Assembly: GCA_002491245.1 (NCBI GenBank)
Contig: DKVO01000033.1
Span: 124,166 to 140,087, forward strand
Length of the DNA: 15,922 nucleotides
DNA from: Porphyromonadaceae bacterium UBA7176
Lineage (GTDB): Bacteria > Bacteroidota > Bacteroidia > Bacteroidales > Muribaculaceae
Reading direction: 5' to 3'
Shown here: positions 7,917 to 15,502 of the stretch, piece after piece
Numbering within the stretch: position 1 is the stretch's first letter
How the letters are laid out: each line of letters opens with the position of its first letter
Notes under the pieces: model-generated
Told to the model about the DNA's origin: nothing
Databases searched by the model: none
What the model saw: the letters and a program-made list of their open reading frames with translations, nothing else
Position numbers and translations under genes: made by a program

Positions 7917-9956
7917 CTATTTTTCGACCACGTAAGTCTTTTTCTCCGGGCCTACTCCCGTAATGGTCAGCGACTTCCACGATTTCGGCAAGCAAGGGCG
8001 GATCTGCTCTATGCCATTGTCTGTAAACCTCAGGCCACCGAAACCACTCAGCACCACCTGCACCAATCCTCCGGCACCCGTGCAGAAATAAGGATTATTC
8101 GAGTTGGCCGATTCCGAAAGTACCCCGAAAGGAGGCCGCTTGTTGGGCACAAACGCCTTGTGGAAAAACTCATAAGCCTTGTCGGCATTACCAATCTGGC
8201 TATATAGCACCGCAAGTATCGAATTACCCATCGCCGGGCCATTGCCATCGATCTTGCCGGCATAGTACTCCACATCAGCGAAAATCCTGTCCGGATCAGT
8301 CACAATACCGAGCGGATATGCGAGCAGGTTCACGTCAGCTTGCTTCACAATCTCCCCGGCATATTTCGAATGCTCCATCGTGATTCCGTCCTTATCGTGA
8401 TAGAATCGTATTCCGTCCGCAATCTTCTGCCAGTCTGCATCAGGTTCGGCGCCGACAGCCTCTGCCGCTTTCACAGCATACTCCAGCGCTCGCTTTGCCG
8501 CTCCGTTGGTAAACGCGTTATCATCTACATTCGGCGCATATTCATTAGCACCGACCACATTCTTTATCGAATACGTTCCGTCGTCATTCAAGGTCGCCCT
8601 CGACTTCCAGAAGTCCGCTATATTCTTCATCACATCATAGCCTTCCTCGCGAAGCCACTTCAAATCGCGTGTCACTCGATAATAATTCCAGAACGCTATA
8701 GCGATATCAGCTGTGATATGATGCTCGAAAGTACCGGTCAAGCACCATGTCGGCGTCGCCTCCTCTCCCGAGCGGTCCGACTCCCAGGGGTACATAGCCC
8801 CGGCGAAGCCATAATGCCGTGCCCGGCGGCAAGCCTGCGGCAGACGGTCGGTACGGTAGTCGACACACGAGCGGGCCATATCCTGGTTCAACATCAGCAA
8901 CGGCGGATACATCCACATCTCCGTATCCCAGAAAACATGTCCGTTATATCCCGTCACCGTCGACAGGCCCATTGGGGCAATACTGTTGCGCGTACCCTCT
9001 CCACCAAAACTATAGAGATGATACAACGCCAGACGCACGTCGCGCTGTGCCTCATCGTCGCCTTCGATTATAATATCGCCCTGCCACAATCGGGCCCATT
9101 CCTTCTTATGTCCGTCCACAAGCTCATCAAGGTCCGACCGGAGGGCAAACACAGCCATACGCTCAACATCGTCGTCCGGACGCGCAAACTCAACCGAATT
9201 GGCCACAGCGCCCACAAGCGCGAACTCAAACGGTTCGCCCTTGGCGAGGCTCACTGTAAATTTCATCGCCGTTACGTCACTGCCGGCATCTTCGCCCACA
9301 ACTTCCGGGCGCACCTTGCCGGGAAAAAGGAAAGCGCTGGCCGAAGCCACCTCTACACTACCGTCATCAGTCACCGCCGTCGAAGTCATCGCCGGCATGA
9401 GATGGCTGCCATCCCGGTGATTTTTAAAACGTGTGCTGCGATTGGTAAACTCTTCCGCAAATTCGGTCACATTCGCCACCTCCAGATCGATATCGCGAGT
9501 CGGTGTCACGGTCACAACCACCATTCCCATATACGGAAGATTGCGCATCGCCATAGTCTCATACGAGATTTCCGCTCCATCGACAGCAAACGACGTCGTC
9601 ATCTTGGCCTCCTTCATGTCGAGCACCTGACGCTTGCCCGAAACATTCCGGACATCGACACCCTTACCGTCAATACTCAGGTTGAGCGACAGGAACTGAG
9701 GACCACGGGCAATACGGCTCACATCGGCGTGCCGGCGCGCCATATACACATTATTGAGTATTATATCGTTTACCTTAAACGGCACATCCGAAGTCACGAT
9801 ACCGATACTGCCGTTGGCGAGCGTCACCCCGTTATATCCGTTGAAATCTTCGGCTGTAATACGCCAGTTATCCGTCTTGGCATCCGACCGAGAAGCACTC
9901 CCCGTCAACACACTCAGCATCACAACCGATGCCGCAAAAATATTCCTTAGCTTCAT
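7917..9956 (-). CDS. Exported glycoside hydrolase family 65 enzyme
   Basis: The 679-residue protein probably hydrolyses an alpha-glucoside in the periplasm. The first about 26 residues are a signal peptide without a lipobox Cys. A beta-sandwich N-terminal domain is followed by an (alpha/alpha)6 barrel with GH65 motifs: GYNGHVFWDTEMWMYPP near 337-352, GANEYAPNVDDNAFTN with the presumed acid Glu near 472, and KQADVNLLAYP near 538. A second Glu near 615, in GVLSESANSNNPYF, sits where hydrolytic members carry the base. Phosphorylases of the family are cytoplasmic and lack it. Known GH65 substrates include trehalose, maltose and kojibiose; which applies is not visible. The ATG at 9956 is preferred to an in-frame TTG two codons earlier. 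It follows the DUF4923 gene by 56 bases on the same strand. Confidence 0.88.
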   Translation of the reverse strand: MKLRNIFAASVVMLSVLTGSASRSDAKTDNWRITAEDFNGYNGVTLANGSIGIVTSDVPFKVNDIILNNVYMARRHADVSRIARGPQFLSLNLSIDGKGVDVRNVSGKRQVLDMKEAKMTTSFAVDGAEISYETMAMRNLPYMGMVVVTVTPTRDIDLEVANVTEFAEEFTNRSTRFKNHRDGSHLMPAMTSTAVTDDGSVEVASASAFLFPGKVRPEVVGEDAGSDVTAMKFTVSLAKGEPFEFALVGAVANSVEFARPDDDVERMAVFALRSDLDELVDGHKKEWARLWQGDIIIEGDDEAQRDVRLALYHLYSFGGEGTRNSIAPMGLSTVTGYNGHVFWDTEMWMYPPLLMLNQDMARSCVDYRTDRLPQACRRARHYGFAGAMYPWESDRSGEEATPTWCLTGTFEHHITADIAIAFWNYYRVTRDLKWLREEGYDVMKNIADFWKSRATLNDDGTYSIKNVVGANEYAPNVDDNAFTNGAAKRALEYAVKAAEAVGAEPDADWQKIADGIRFYHDKDGITMEHSKYAGEIVKQADVNLLAYPLGIVTDPDRIFADVEYYAGKIDGNGPAMGNSILAVLYSQIGNADKAYEFFHKAFVPNKRPPFGVLSESANSNNPYFCTGAGGLVQVVLSGFGGLRFTDNGIEQIRPCLPKSWKSLTITGVGPEKKTYVVEK

Positions 9957-10012
9957 ATTCAACCCGGCTGGTCCGCAGCCGCCCTTAAATAGTTGTTTTT
10001 TATTAGAATTCC

Positions 10013-10615
10013 TTACTGTTTCTCGCTCTTGAGCTTGAAGCCCATATAGATGCCATCGTACGAATTAAGCATCGTCGTAAGAGTCGACAGCGTCTTCACA
10101 TTCACCTTACTCGATATCTGAGTCAGTATATTCACAAGCTTCGTTGCATCAAACGTCAGATTGAGCGTCTGACCGGCCTTGGTAGCATGGGCCTTCATTG
10201 AGCCGAGACTCTTTCCGCCCAAAGCATTGAAGTTAAACACAAGTCCTTCGTCGCCTTCGCCCTTCTCCACTGTGCCCTTGAGCGTCACAAGGCCAAGCTT
10301 GAGCACGAAATTATGGCTCTCGTCAACCGTCAGCTCTGTCTTGTTCAGTTTCAGACGTTGATAGTAAGGTGTTAGCTTTCCCTCCACCACCGACGACGCG
10401 CCGGCGCCACCGAGATTTTTCAACACATTATCGCTCTCGAACGACACCGCAGGCGAAGTATACTTCCACACACCCACAATATCGTCCACACCGAAACTCT
10501 TGCTCTCCACAGCCTTGCCTATCAGACCTCCGATCAACTCCTTGGGGTCTATCGCCGAAGCGCCAAAAGCCACGGCAAGCGCAACAAGCGCCAATATAAT
10601 CTTCTTTGTTTTCAT
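10013..10615 (-). CDS. DUF4923 family exported lipid/envelope-type protein of unknown function
   Basis: The 200-residue protein starts with a signal peptide (MKTKKIILALVALAVAFGASA, positions 1-21) and is predicted to be periplasmic. After it comes a Gly-rich DPKELIGGLIGKAV segment, then VGVWKYTSPAVSFESDNVLK and EGKLTPYYQRLKL. The second half consists of alternating strands (KLGLVTLKGTVEKG) and helices. This matches the Bacteroidetes DUF4923 family, which has no known activity; I cannot assign one. The calycin-like VWKYTSPAVSF opening suggests a ligand-binding beta fold, which is a weak inference. It lies just upstream of the GH65 gene on the same strand. No consensus promoter is visible in the 162 bases before it. 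Confidence 0.8.
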   Translation of the reverse strand: MKTKKIILALVALAVAFGASAIDPKELIGGLIGKAVESKSFGVDDIVGVWKYTSPAVSFESDNVLKNLGGAGASSVVEGKLTPYYQRLKLNKTELTVDESHNFVLKLGLVTLKGTVEKGEGDEGLVFNFNALGGKSLGSMKAHATKAGQTLNLTFDATKLVNILTQISSKVNVKTLSTLTTMLNSYDGIYMGFKLKSEKQ

Positions 10616-10792
10616 AAGTAAGTGGTGGAAATTAGTATATACTATAATTTGTTGTTATCGGGTTAAGTATCGGTTTTACGAAGATTGAGTTATGAGGTGC
10701 CATAATGATTGATGAGTAAGACTGAGAATTAAGTCGGGAACGATAAAGGATAATATAAACTAATTTTCACTACTTACTTACCACTTACTTAT
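10614..10792. repeat. 13-base inverted repeat bracketing the DUF4923-capD intergenic region
   Basis: ATAAGTAAGTGGT at 10614-10626 is exactly repeated in inverse orientation at 10780-10792. One arm overlaps the DUF4923 start region and the other the last codons and stop of the capD-like gene. Tandem CTTACTTACCACTTACTT units sit at 10772-10790. The 162 bases of intergenic DNA between the two genes are AT-rich and also hold a 12-base palindrome TAGTATATACTA (10633-10644). No TAnnTTTG promoter and no T-tailed terminator were found there. The arms could pair in RNA as a long-range stem. Confidence 0.5.
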
Positions 10793-12787
10793 CTCATTAT
10801 CCAATTCATGCATATCGGTATCGTGGTCATCCTTGATCTCCGTATCGATTTCCTGCCACTGCGAATTATTCGACTTGAACTCAGGCACCATATGCTTCAT
10901 CTCTGTCACTATATTATGCGACCGGCACGTATCCAGCGCAGCCTGCAACAATTCGAGATGCTTCTCCACCTCCTTGTAATCATAGATACGCACACGCGCT
11001 ATCATGATCTTCTTATGGTGTGTCGCCAAAGTATTCTCCTTCTCGTTCAGAAGCTCCTCATAGAGCTTCTCGCCGGGGCGAAGACCGGTCTCCACAATCT
11101 CTATATCCTCGCCCGGACGAAGGCCCGACAGCGAGATCATACGCTCCGCCAGATCCCATATCCTCACCGGCTGACCCATGTCGAAGATAAAGATTTCGCC
11201 ACCATGACCCATACACCCGGCCTCCAGCACAAGAGAGCAAGCCTCTGGGATAGTCATGAAATAACGGATTATATCACGGTGCGTCACCGTCAGCGGCCCG
11301 CCCTGCTCTATCTGCTTGCGGAAAAGAGGAATTACCGAGCCGTTGCTGCCAAGCACATTACCGAACCGCGTCGTGATAAACTGCGTCGTCGGCCCGTCTG
11401 TCATCCCTCGGCGGTAATAGTACAGCGACTGCACATAAATCTCGGCGATACGCTTCGACGCTCCCATCACATTGGTAGGATTTACAGCCTTGTCCGTCGA
11501 GATCATCACAAACTTCTCAACACCATACTTCACCGCAAGATCCGCCACATTCTTGGTGCCGAACACATTCGTCTGCACCGCCTCCGCCGGATTTCGCTCC
11601 ATCATAGGCACATGCTTGTAAGCCGCCGCATGGAACACATACCTTGGACGGTACTTCTTGAACGCATGTTCAACTCGCTGACGGTTCGCGATATCGGCCA
11701 CAAAAAGATGTATCCTCACTTCCGGATAATCCTGCTCCATCTCAAGCTGCATATCATGCATCGGAGTCTCTGCCTGGTCGAGAAGGACAATCTCGCCGGC
11801 GCCCATTTTAGCCACCTGACGCACAAGCTCGCTGCCTATCGAACCGGCAGCACCGGTAATCATCACCGGCTGACCGTAGATAAGACGGCTCACTTGCGGA
11901 TCGTTGGTCTTTATAGGATCACGCCCGAGCAGGTCCTCTATTTTGATATCATGAACATGAGTCGACAGCGTAGGCATCGACTTACTGTTCACATCAAACT
12001 CCTCTATCTGATTGAGCATCAGTAGATGTATATGATTTCTCAAGAATACATCAGCCACCCCCGACCGCATAAGGTCAAGCTGGGTCGACAGGAACAGCAA
12101 CGTATCGCACTTATAGTGATCGAAAACCTTCGCAACAGTATCCGGATGAAAAATCTCCATAGGCATACCGTTGACATTATTTGACTTACCCTTATCCGGC
12201 GCCAGACTCAACAGCGCCACAGGGTCGAAACGGCCGTCAAACTCATTCTTAAGCGCCGACGCAAGGAAAAAAGAATTGATTGCCGACCCAAGCACAATCA
12301 CACGCTTCTTGACCTGCACCGTGCCGACAGCCATCACATAGAACTCCTTGACAGTCAAACGCATCAGCAGCATCAGTGCAAATGCCGTCAGCCCGACAGT
12401 CAATATATTCCAGAAACTGAAATAAGCCCGGCCCGACACAAAATAAGTCGACACCGACACAAGCGACAGAATACCCGACGCCACTGCAATAAGAAGCACC
12501 AGACGGTAAGTATCCTCTATCACCGACAGACGGATGATATAGCGGCTCGTGCCCAAGATAAATATGAGCAAGGCATACACCGCAAACTCCACAAATGCGC
12601 GGACAACAGGCATAGACAACACACTGTTGCCATAATACTCGTCTGCACCGAAAGCAAATGTCAACCAGCAGCTAAATGCGATAAGAGTCATATCGGCCAC
12701 ATATACCATCCACGTAGGGCTGGGGCGGTCGAGGAAAGTCTGTACAAGGCGCGACTTTGCCAACGCCTTCAGTATTTTGTTCTTCAT
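10778..12787 (-). CDS. Membrane-bound nucleotide-sugar 4,6-dehydratase (CapD/FlaA1/WbpM type)
   Basis: Acts on an activated amino sugar, probably UDP-GlcNAc, for capsule, O-antigen or glycan synthesis at the inner membrane. The 669 residues begin with four hydrophobic helices (roughly 25-47, 60-85, 95-118, 122-145). A first Rossmann-like domain (VIVLGSAINS near 164) precedes the catalytic SDR domain, with the NAD site ITGAAGSIGSE at 310-320, DQAE, HAAAYKHVPMMERNP and STDKAVNPTNVMGASKR. As in WbpM and PglF, Met replaces Tyr in the YxxxK motif (MGASK). LRPGEKLYEELL near the C-terminus is typical. The ATG at 12787 is used rather than a TTG one codon upstream. It has its own promoter at 12838-12869 and appears monocistronic or runs into the DUF4923 gene. 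Confidence 0.93.
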   Translation of the reverse strand: MKNKILKALAKSRLVQTFLDRPSPTWMVYVADMTLIAFSCWLTFAFGADEYYGNSVLSMPVVRAFVEFAVYALLIFILGTSRYIIRLSVIEDTYRLVLLIAVASGILSLVSVSTYFVSGRAYFSFWNILTVGLTAFALMLLMRLTVKEFYVMAVGTVQVKKRVIVLGSAINSFFLASALKNEFDGRFDPVALLSLAPDKGKSNNVNGMPMEIFHPDTVAKVFDHYKCDTLLFLSTQLDLMRSGVADVFLRNHIHLLMLNQIEEFDVNSKSMPTLSTHVHDIKIEDLLGRDPIKTNDPQVSRLIYGQPVMITGAAGSIGSELVRQVAKMGAGEIVLLDQAETPMHDMQLEMEQDYPEVRIHLFVADIANRQRVEHAFKKYRPRYVFHAAAYKHVPMMERNPAEAVQTNVFGTKNVADLAVKYGVEKFVMISTDKAVNPTNVMGASKRIAEIYVQSLYYYRRGMTDGPTTQFITTRFGNVLGSNGSVIPLFRKQIEQGGPLTVTHRDIIRYFMTIPEACSLVLEAGCMGHGGEIFIFDMGQPVRIWDLAERMISLSGLRPGEDIEIVETGLRPGEKLYEELLNEKENTLATHHKKIMIARVRIYDYKEVEKHLELLQAALDTCRSHNIVTEMKHMVPEFKSNNSQWQEIDTEIKDDHDTDMHELDNEISKW

Positions 12788-12837
12788 CAACAGAAGTATG
12801 ACAGAATATTTCGAAGTTATCGTTTTGAATGGGTTAG

Positions 12838-12869
12838 CAAAGTTAACTATTTTTTAGACTTTATACAAA
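12838..12869 (-). promoter_or_regulatory. Promoter of the 4,6-dehydratase gene
   Basis: Read on the minus strand: TTTG (plus 12866-12869), 20 bases, then TAACTTTG (plus 12838-12845), an exact match to TTTG/TAnnTTTG. Predicted start of transcription is near 12831, giving a leader of about 44 bases. It lies immediately downstream of the hairpin that probably ends the efflux operon. Confidence 0.85.
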
Positions 12870-12874
12870 TAAAT

Positions 12875-12912
12875 CCCCCCTCATTTTATGTCCGGAACAA
12901 AAATGGGGGGGG
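12875..12912 (-). terminator. Probable terminator of the adaptor-TolC operon
   Basis: CCCCCC with CATTTT (12875-12887) pairs with AAAATG and a G tract (12900-12912) around a 12-base loop. One position (12881 with 12906) is a T-G wobble on the plus strand and a C-A mismatch on the minus strand. On the minus strand the stem is followed by ATTTATTTG, which also contains the -33 box of the next promoter. It sits between the TolC-type gene and the dehydratase gene, so ending the efflux transcript is the likely role. The G8 and C6 runs are prone to slippage. Confidence 0.6.
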
Positions 12913-12941
12913 TAATCACTTAACTATCAGTGTGTTATTTT

Positions 12942-13031
12942 TCAAACATCAGCATCATCATGCGTGAATAGGTGCGCGAACCTCCGGGTCGTGCCAAAGG
13001 TCAGCATTGCCCCATCACCGGCGGCAAGCAT
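12942..13031 (-). CDS. Possible 29-residue ORF after the TolC gene
   Basis: An ATG 4 bases after the TolC stop, overlapping a TAGGAGT sequence that looks like a Shine-Dalgarno but lies too close, opens a 29-residue frame starting MLAAGDGAMLTFGTTRRF. I do not recognise it. The stretch 12942-13035 is visibly richer in G and C than the AT-rich DNA beyond it, more like coding DNA. Another minus-strand frame is also open and ends SRTYSRMMMLMFEK. It may be a small gene, a decayed gene end, or chance. The rest of the gap (12913-12941) shows nothing else. Confidence 0.15.
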   Translation of the reverse strand: MLAAGDGAMLTFGTTRRFAHLFTHDDADV

Positions 13032-13035
13032 ACTC

Positions 13036-14331
13036 CTACAGCCTCTGCGTATTATAGAACTCCAGTATCCGGCCACGCAGTATCCGCTCATACTTCGCCT
13101 GCACAGCCTGCGCCAGCGAATTTGCATAATCGTTCTGAGCCTTCTCCAACTCCGTACCGTTGGCACGGCCCGTCTCATACTTCACCTTCATCGCTTCGAA
13201 AGCAGCCTCGCTGCTCGCCACCGCTGCCTGCGCCGACTCCTGCTTCTTCACTGCCCCGACTGCCTGCGTATGGGCCTGCATGATAGCCTTGTACAATCGG
13301 TTACGGGTATCATCATTCTGCAACCGTATGCTCTCCTGCTGCAGCCGCGCCCGTCTCACACTGTTACGCGTCGAAAAACCGTCGAAAATCGGTATACTCA
13401 GCGAAAAACCTATGCTCTTAGCAAAATTATTACGCATCTGGGTCCCGAACGTCTCATTCTCGAAGCCCGACGTCTTGTAGTAATTCGTTCCAAGTCCGGC
13501 GCTGAACGACAGCGTAGGTATATACCCCGACTTAGCCACACTCACACTCTTCTCTGCAGCCTCCTCCTGAAGACGCCCGGCACGGATACTGTGGTTATAC
13601 TGCATCGCATTGGCAAACACATCGCCGGGATCAGGCAGCAGACCACCCTCATCTCCAAGCGGAGCAATCTCAAACTCCGACGCATCAGGCAGATTTAAAA
13701 GCTGCGCAAGGTCGAGATGCGCTATCACACTGTCATTCGCTGCATTCGTCACCGACAGCTCAGCCTGCGCAACCTGCGCCTCGGCCTCCTTCAACTCAAG
13801 ACCGGCCATACGCCCCGACTCAACCATCGCCGACCGACGCGCAAGCTCCGTTTGCGACAGCTCAAGATTTAACCGGGCCACCTGCAGCATCTCTCCGGCA
13901 TAAAGAGCCTGCAGATACTGGCTGATAACATTCAGCGTCACATCATCCTTAGCTGCCTCCACCTGCTCGAGCTGAGCACGTAGAGCCGTCCGCGAGTACG
14001 ACAACTGACGCACCGCACGCAAACCCTGGAAAATAGGAAGACTGAAATTAGCTCCGACCGAGAACGACGACGTATTCCTGTTCGCATACGTATTGTCGGC
14101 CGTCAGGCCACGTCCGAAATTGAAACTCTGCGACCCATAGGCCTGAAGTTGCGGCAAAAATCGGTCCTTGGCCTCAGTCACCGCCAGTTCGCCTTCTTCA
14201 ACGCTCACTCGCTGGCTCTTGATGTTGATATTATGGTCTATAGCATAGTACACACACTCCTCAAGAGTCCACGTCTTAGCTCCGGCTCCGATACTCAGAA
14301 GCACAAGCAGCCCTGTCAACAAACCTCTCAT
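13036..14331 (-). CDS. TolC-type outer-membrane efflux protein
   Basis: Outer-membrane channel that completes a tripartite export pump or type I secretion route. The 431-residue protein has a signal peptide (MRGLLTGLLVLLSIGAGA), then WTLEECVYYAIDHNINIKSQ, the standard opening of the OEP family. Two repeats of long helices and short barrel strands follow. FSVGANFSLPIFQGLRAVRQ in the first half and IGFSLSIPIFDGFSTRNSVRRA in the second are the paired barrel segments, only partly quoted here. It ends RILEFYNTQRL. Its ATG overlaps the stop of the adaptor gene by one base (TGATG), indicating coupled translation. A GTG one codon earlier is an alternative start. A hairpin at 12875-12912 probably ends the transcript. 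Confidence 0.92.
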   Translation of the reverse strand: MRGLLTGLLVLLSIGAGAKTWTLEECVYYAIDHNINIKSQRVSVEEGELAVTEAKDRFLPQLQAYGSQSFNFGRGLTADNTYANRNTSSFSVGANFSLPIFQGLRAVRQLSYSRTALRAQLEQVEAAKDDVTLNVISQYLQALYAGEMLQVARLNLELSQTELARRSAMVESGRMAGLELKEAEAQVAQAELSVTNAANDSVIAHLDLAQLLNLPDASEFEIAPLGDEGGLLPDPGDVFANAMQYNHSIRAGRLQEEAAEKSVSVAKSGYIPTLSFSAGLGTNYYKTSGFENETFGTQMRNNFAKSIGFSLSIPIFDGFSTRNSVRRARLQQESIRLQNDDTRNRLYKAIMQAHTQAVGAVKKQESAQAAVASSEAAFEAMKVKYETGRANGTELEKAQNDYANSLAQAVQAKYERILRGRILEFYNTQRL

Positions 14332-15428
14332 CACTGATCTATTTTACCGGCGCGCAACACCGCAGTGCTGTCAACACCCTCTTTCACCTCTATATTGATA
14401 CCATCGCTCAATCCTGTCTTCACCGCACGGCGCTCATACACCGCCTTCGGCACGCTGTCGGTCATCACATACACAAACGTGCTGTCGCCCTCGAAAGTAA
14501 CCACCGACTCAGGCACCGTCATCACTCCATTGGCGCTCTCGAGTGTCACCTTGGCGTTGGCCGAATACCCCGAGCGCAGACCCGACACATCGTCAAGCAC
14601 AAGCGCTGCCTTGATTTCAAACGTATTGGCACCACCGCTGTCGTCACCCTTCGGCGAGATATACTCTATCGTTGCAAGGGGATGCACCTCTGGCATAGCA
14701 CCGATAGTGATATCCATCGGCATCCCGACACGGAGCTTACCAACCTCTGTTTCATCAACCTTGCCCTTGAAGATCAGTTTGTTCATATCAGCTATAGTGG
14801 CCACTGTCGTGCCATCGTTCATCGTATTGGCCTGGATCACAGAGCTACCCACCTTCACCGGCACATCAAGGATCAGACCCGTTATCGTCGCGCGCACAAG
14901 TGTGTTGCTCTCCTTTGCATTAAGCCTCGACACTCCTTCGCGCACAATATTGTAGGCGTCACGTGCCGCCTCAAGTTCCTCCTTGGCCTTCTTTAAATTC
15001 TTCTCCGATGTCTCGTACTCCTCGCGCGAGATAACATCCTTGCCATACAGTTCCTTGTCGCGGTTAAATTTGAGAGTCGCGTCGCCAAGTTCGATTTCTG
15101 CATTGGTCACTCGCGTCTGGGCGCTCGACAGCTGCGATGCCTCAGGTATCACCTTGATTTTGGCTATCACATCGCCCTCGTTCACAAGGTCGCCGGCCTC
15201 TACTGCTATCTCGCTGATAATACCCGAGATCTGAGGCTTGATTGCAATCTCGTCGCGAGGCTCTATTTTTCCTGTCAGCACAGTGTTGCGCTCGATCGTC
15301 TGGCGCGACGGTGTCGCTGTCGCATACACATCCTCTTTCTTCTTCCCATTATTGTACAGGAACACGAACGTACCGGCAAAAACCGCCGCTACAAGCACCC
15401 ACACAGCTATTCTCAGTACTTTTTTCAT
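14331..15428 (-). CDS. Periplasmic adaptor of a MacA/HlyD-type efflux pump
   Basis: Links an inner-membrane transporter to the TolC channel. The 365-residue protein has one N-terminal membrane helix (about 5-26), then RNTVLTGKIEPRDEIAIKPQ, the first half of the lipoyl domain (ISGIISEIAVEAGDLVNEGD). A helical hairpin rich in Glu, Lys and Ala follows (about 97-170), then the second lipoyl half (TITGLILDVPVKVGS), a beta-barrel domain (LRVGMPMDITIG) and a membrane-proximal domain. This order fits MacA-like adaptors used with ABC exporters. I chose ATG 15428 over an in-frame TTG at 15446. The inner-membrane transporter is not in the window; nothing resembling it lies downstream, so it may lie upstream beyond 15922 or elsewhere. 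Confidence 0.92.
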   Translation of the reverse strand: MKKVLRIAVWVLVAAVFAGTFVFLYNNGKKKEDVYATATPSRQTIERNTVLTGKIEPRDEIAIKPQISGIISEIAVEAGDLVNEGDVIAKIKVIPEASQLSSAQTRVTNAEIELGDATLKFNRDKELYGKDVISREEYETSEKNLKKAKEELEAARDAYNIVREGVSRLNAKESNTLVRATITGLILDVPVKVGSSVIQANTMNDGTTVATIADMNKLIFKGKVDETEVGKLRVGMPMDITIGAMPEVHPLATIEYISPKGDDSGGANTFEIKAALVLDDVSGLRSGYSANAKVTLESANGVMTVPESVVTFEGDSTFVYVMTDSVPKAVYERRAVKTGLSDGINIEVKEGVDSTAVLRAGKIDQ

Positions 15429-15437
15429 ATCTTTTAA

Positions 15438-15486
15438 GTTTGACAAATTTCTTAAATTTGTAGTTTGGAGGTTTGATAGTTTGACA
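15438..15486. repeat. GTTTGA-like 8-base repeats between the adaptor and four-helix genes
   Basis: Three head-to-tail 8-base units, GTTTGGAG (15463-15470), GTTTGATA (15471-15478) and GTTTGACA (15479-15486), plus a separate GTTTGACA at 15438-15445. Between them lies an 8-pair AT inverted repeat, ACAAATTT/AAATTTGT (15443-15461). An inverted TCAAAC occurs at 15511-15516 in the end of the neighbouring gene. The whole 74-base gap between the two genes is AT-rich and made mostly of these units. No consensus promoter is visible in it. Confidence 0.6.
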
Positions 15487-15502
15487 ATTGGTTATTCACT
15501 TC

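Noticed and set aside
8340..9950. 536-residue open frame antisense to the GH65 gene
   Set aside because: Its translation is His/Arg-rich with no recognisable domain, while the minus-strand frame has a signal peptide and GH65 motifs. It is a shadow of codon bias.
10633..10644. TAGTATATACTA palindrome as an operator for the DUF4923 gene
   Set aside because: Short AT-only palindrome in AT-rich DNA with no promoter nearby to anchor a role; mentioned only as part of the intergenic description.
10808..12025. 405-residue open frame antisense to the 4,6-dehydratase gene
   Set aside because: Same reason: His/Arg/Leu-rich shadow opposite a gene with clear SDR motifs and its own promoter.
12964..13698. 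244-residue plus-strand frame over the TolC gene
   Set aside because: Shadow of the TolC-type gene, with low-complexity His/Leu/Arg translation and no signal peptide or domain.
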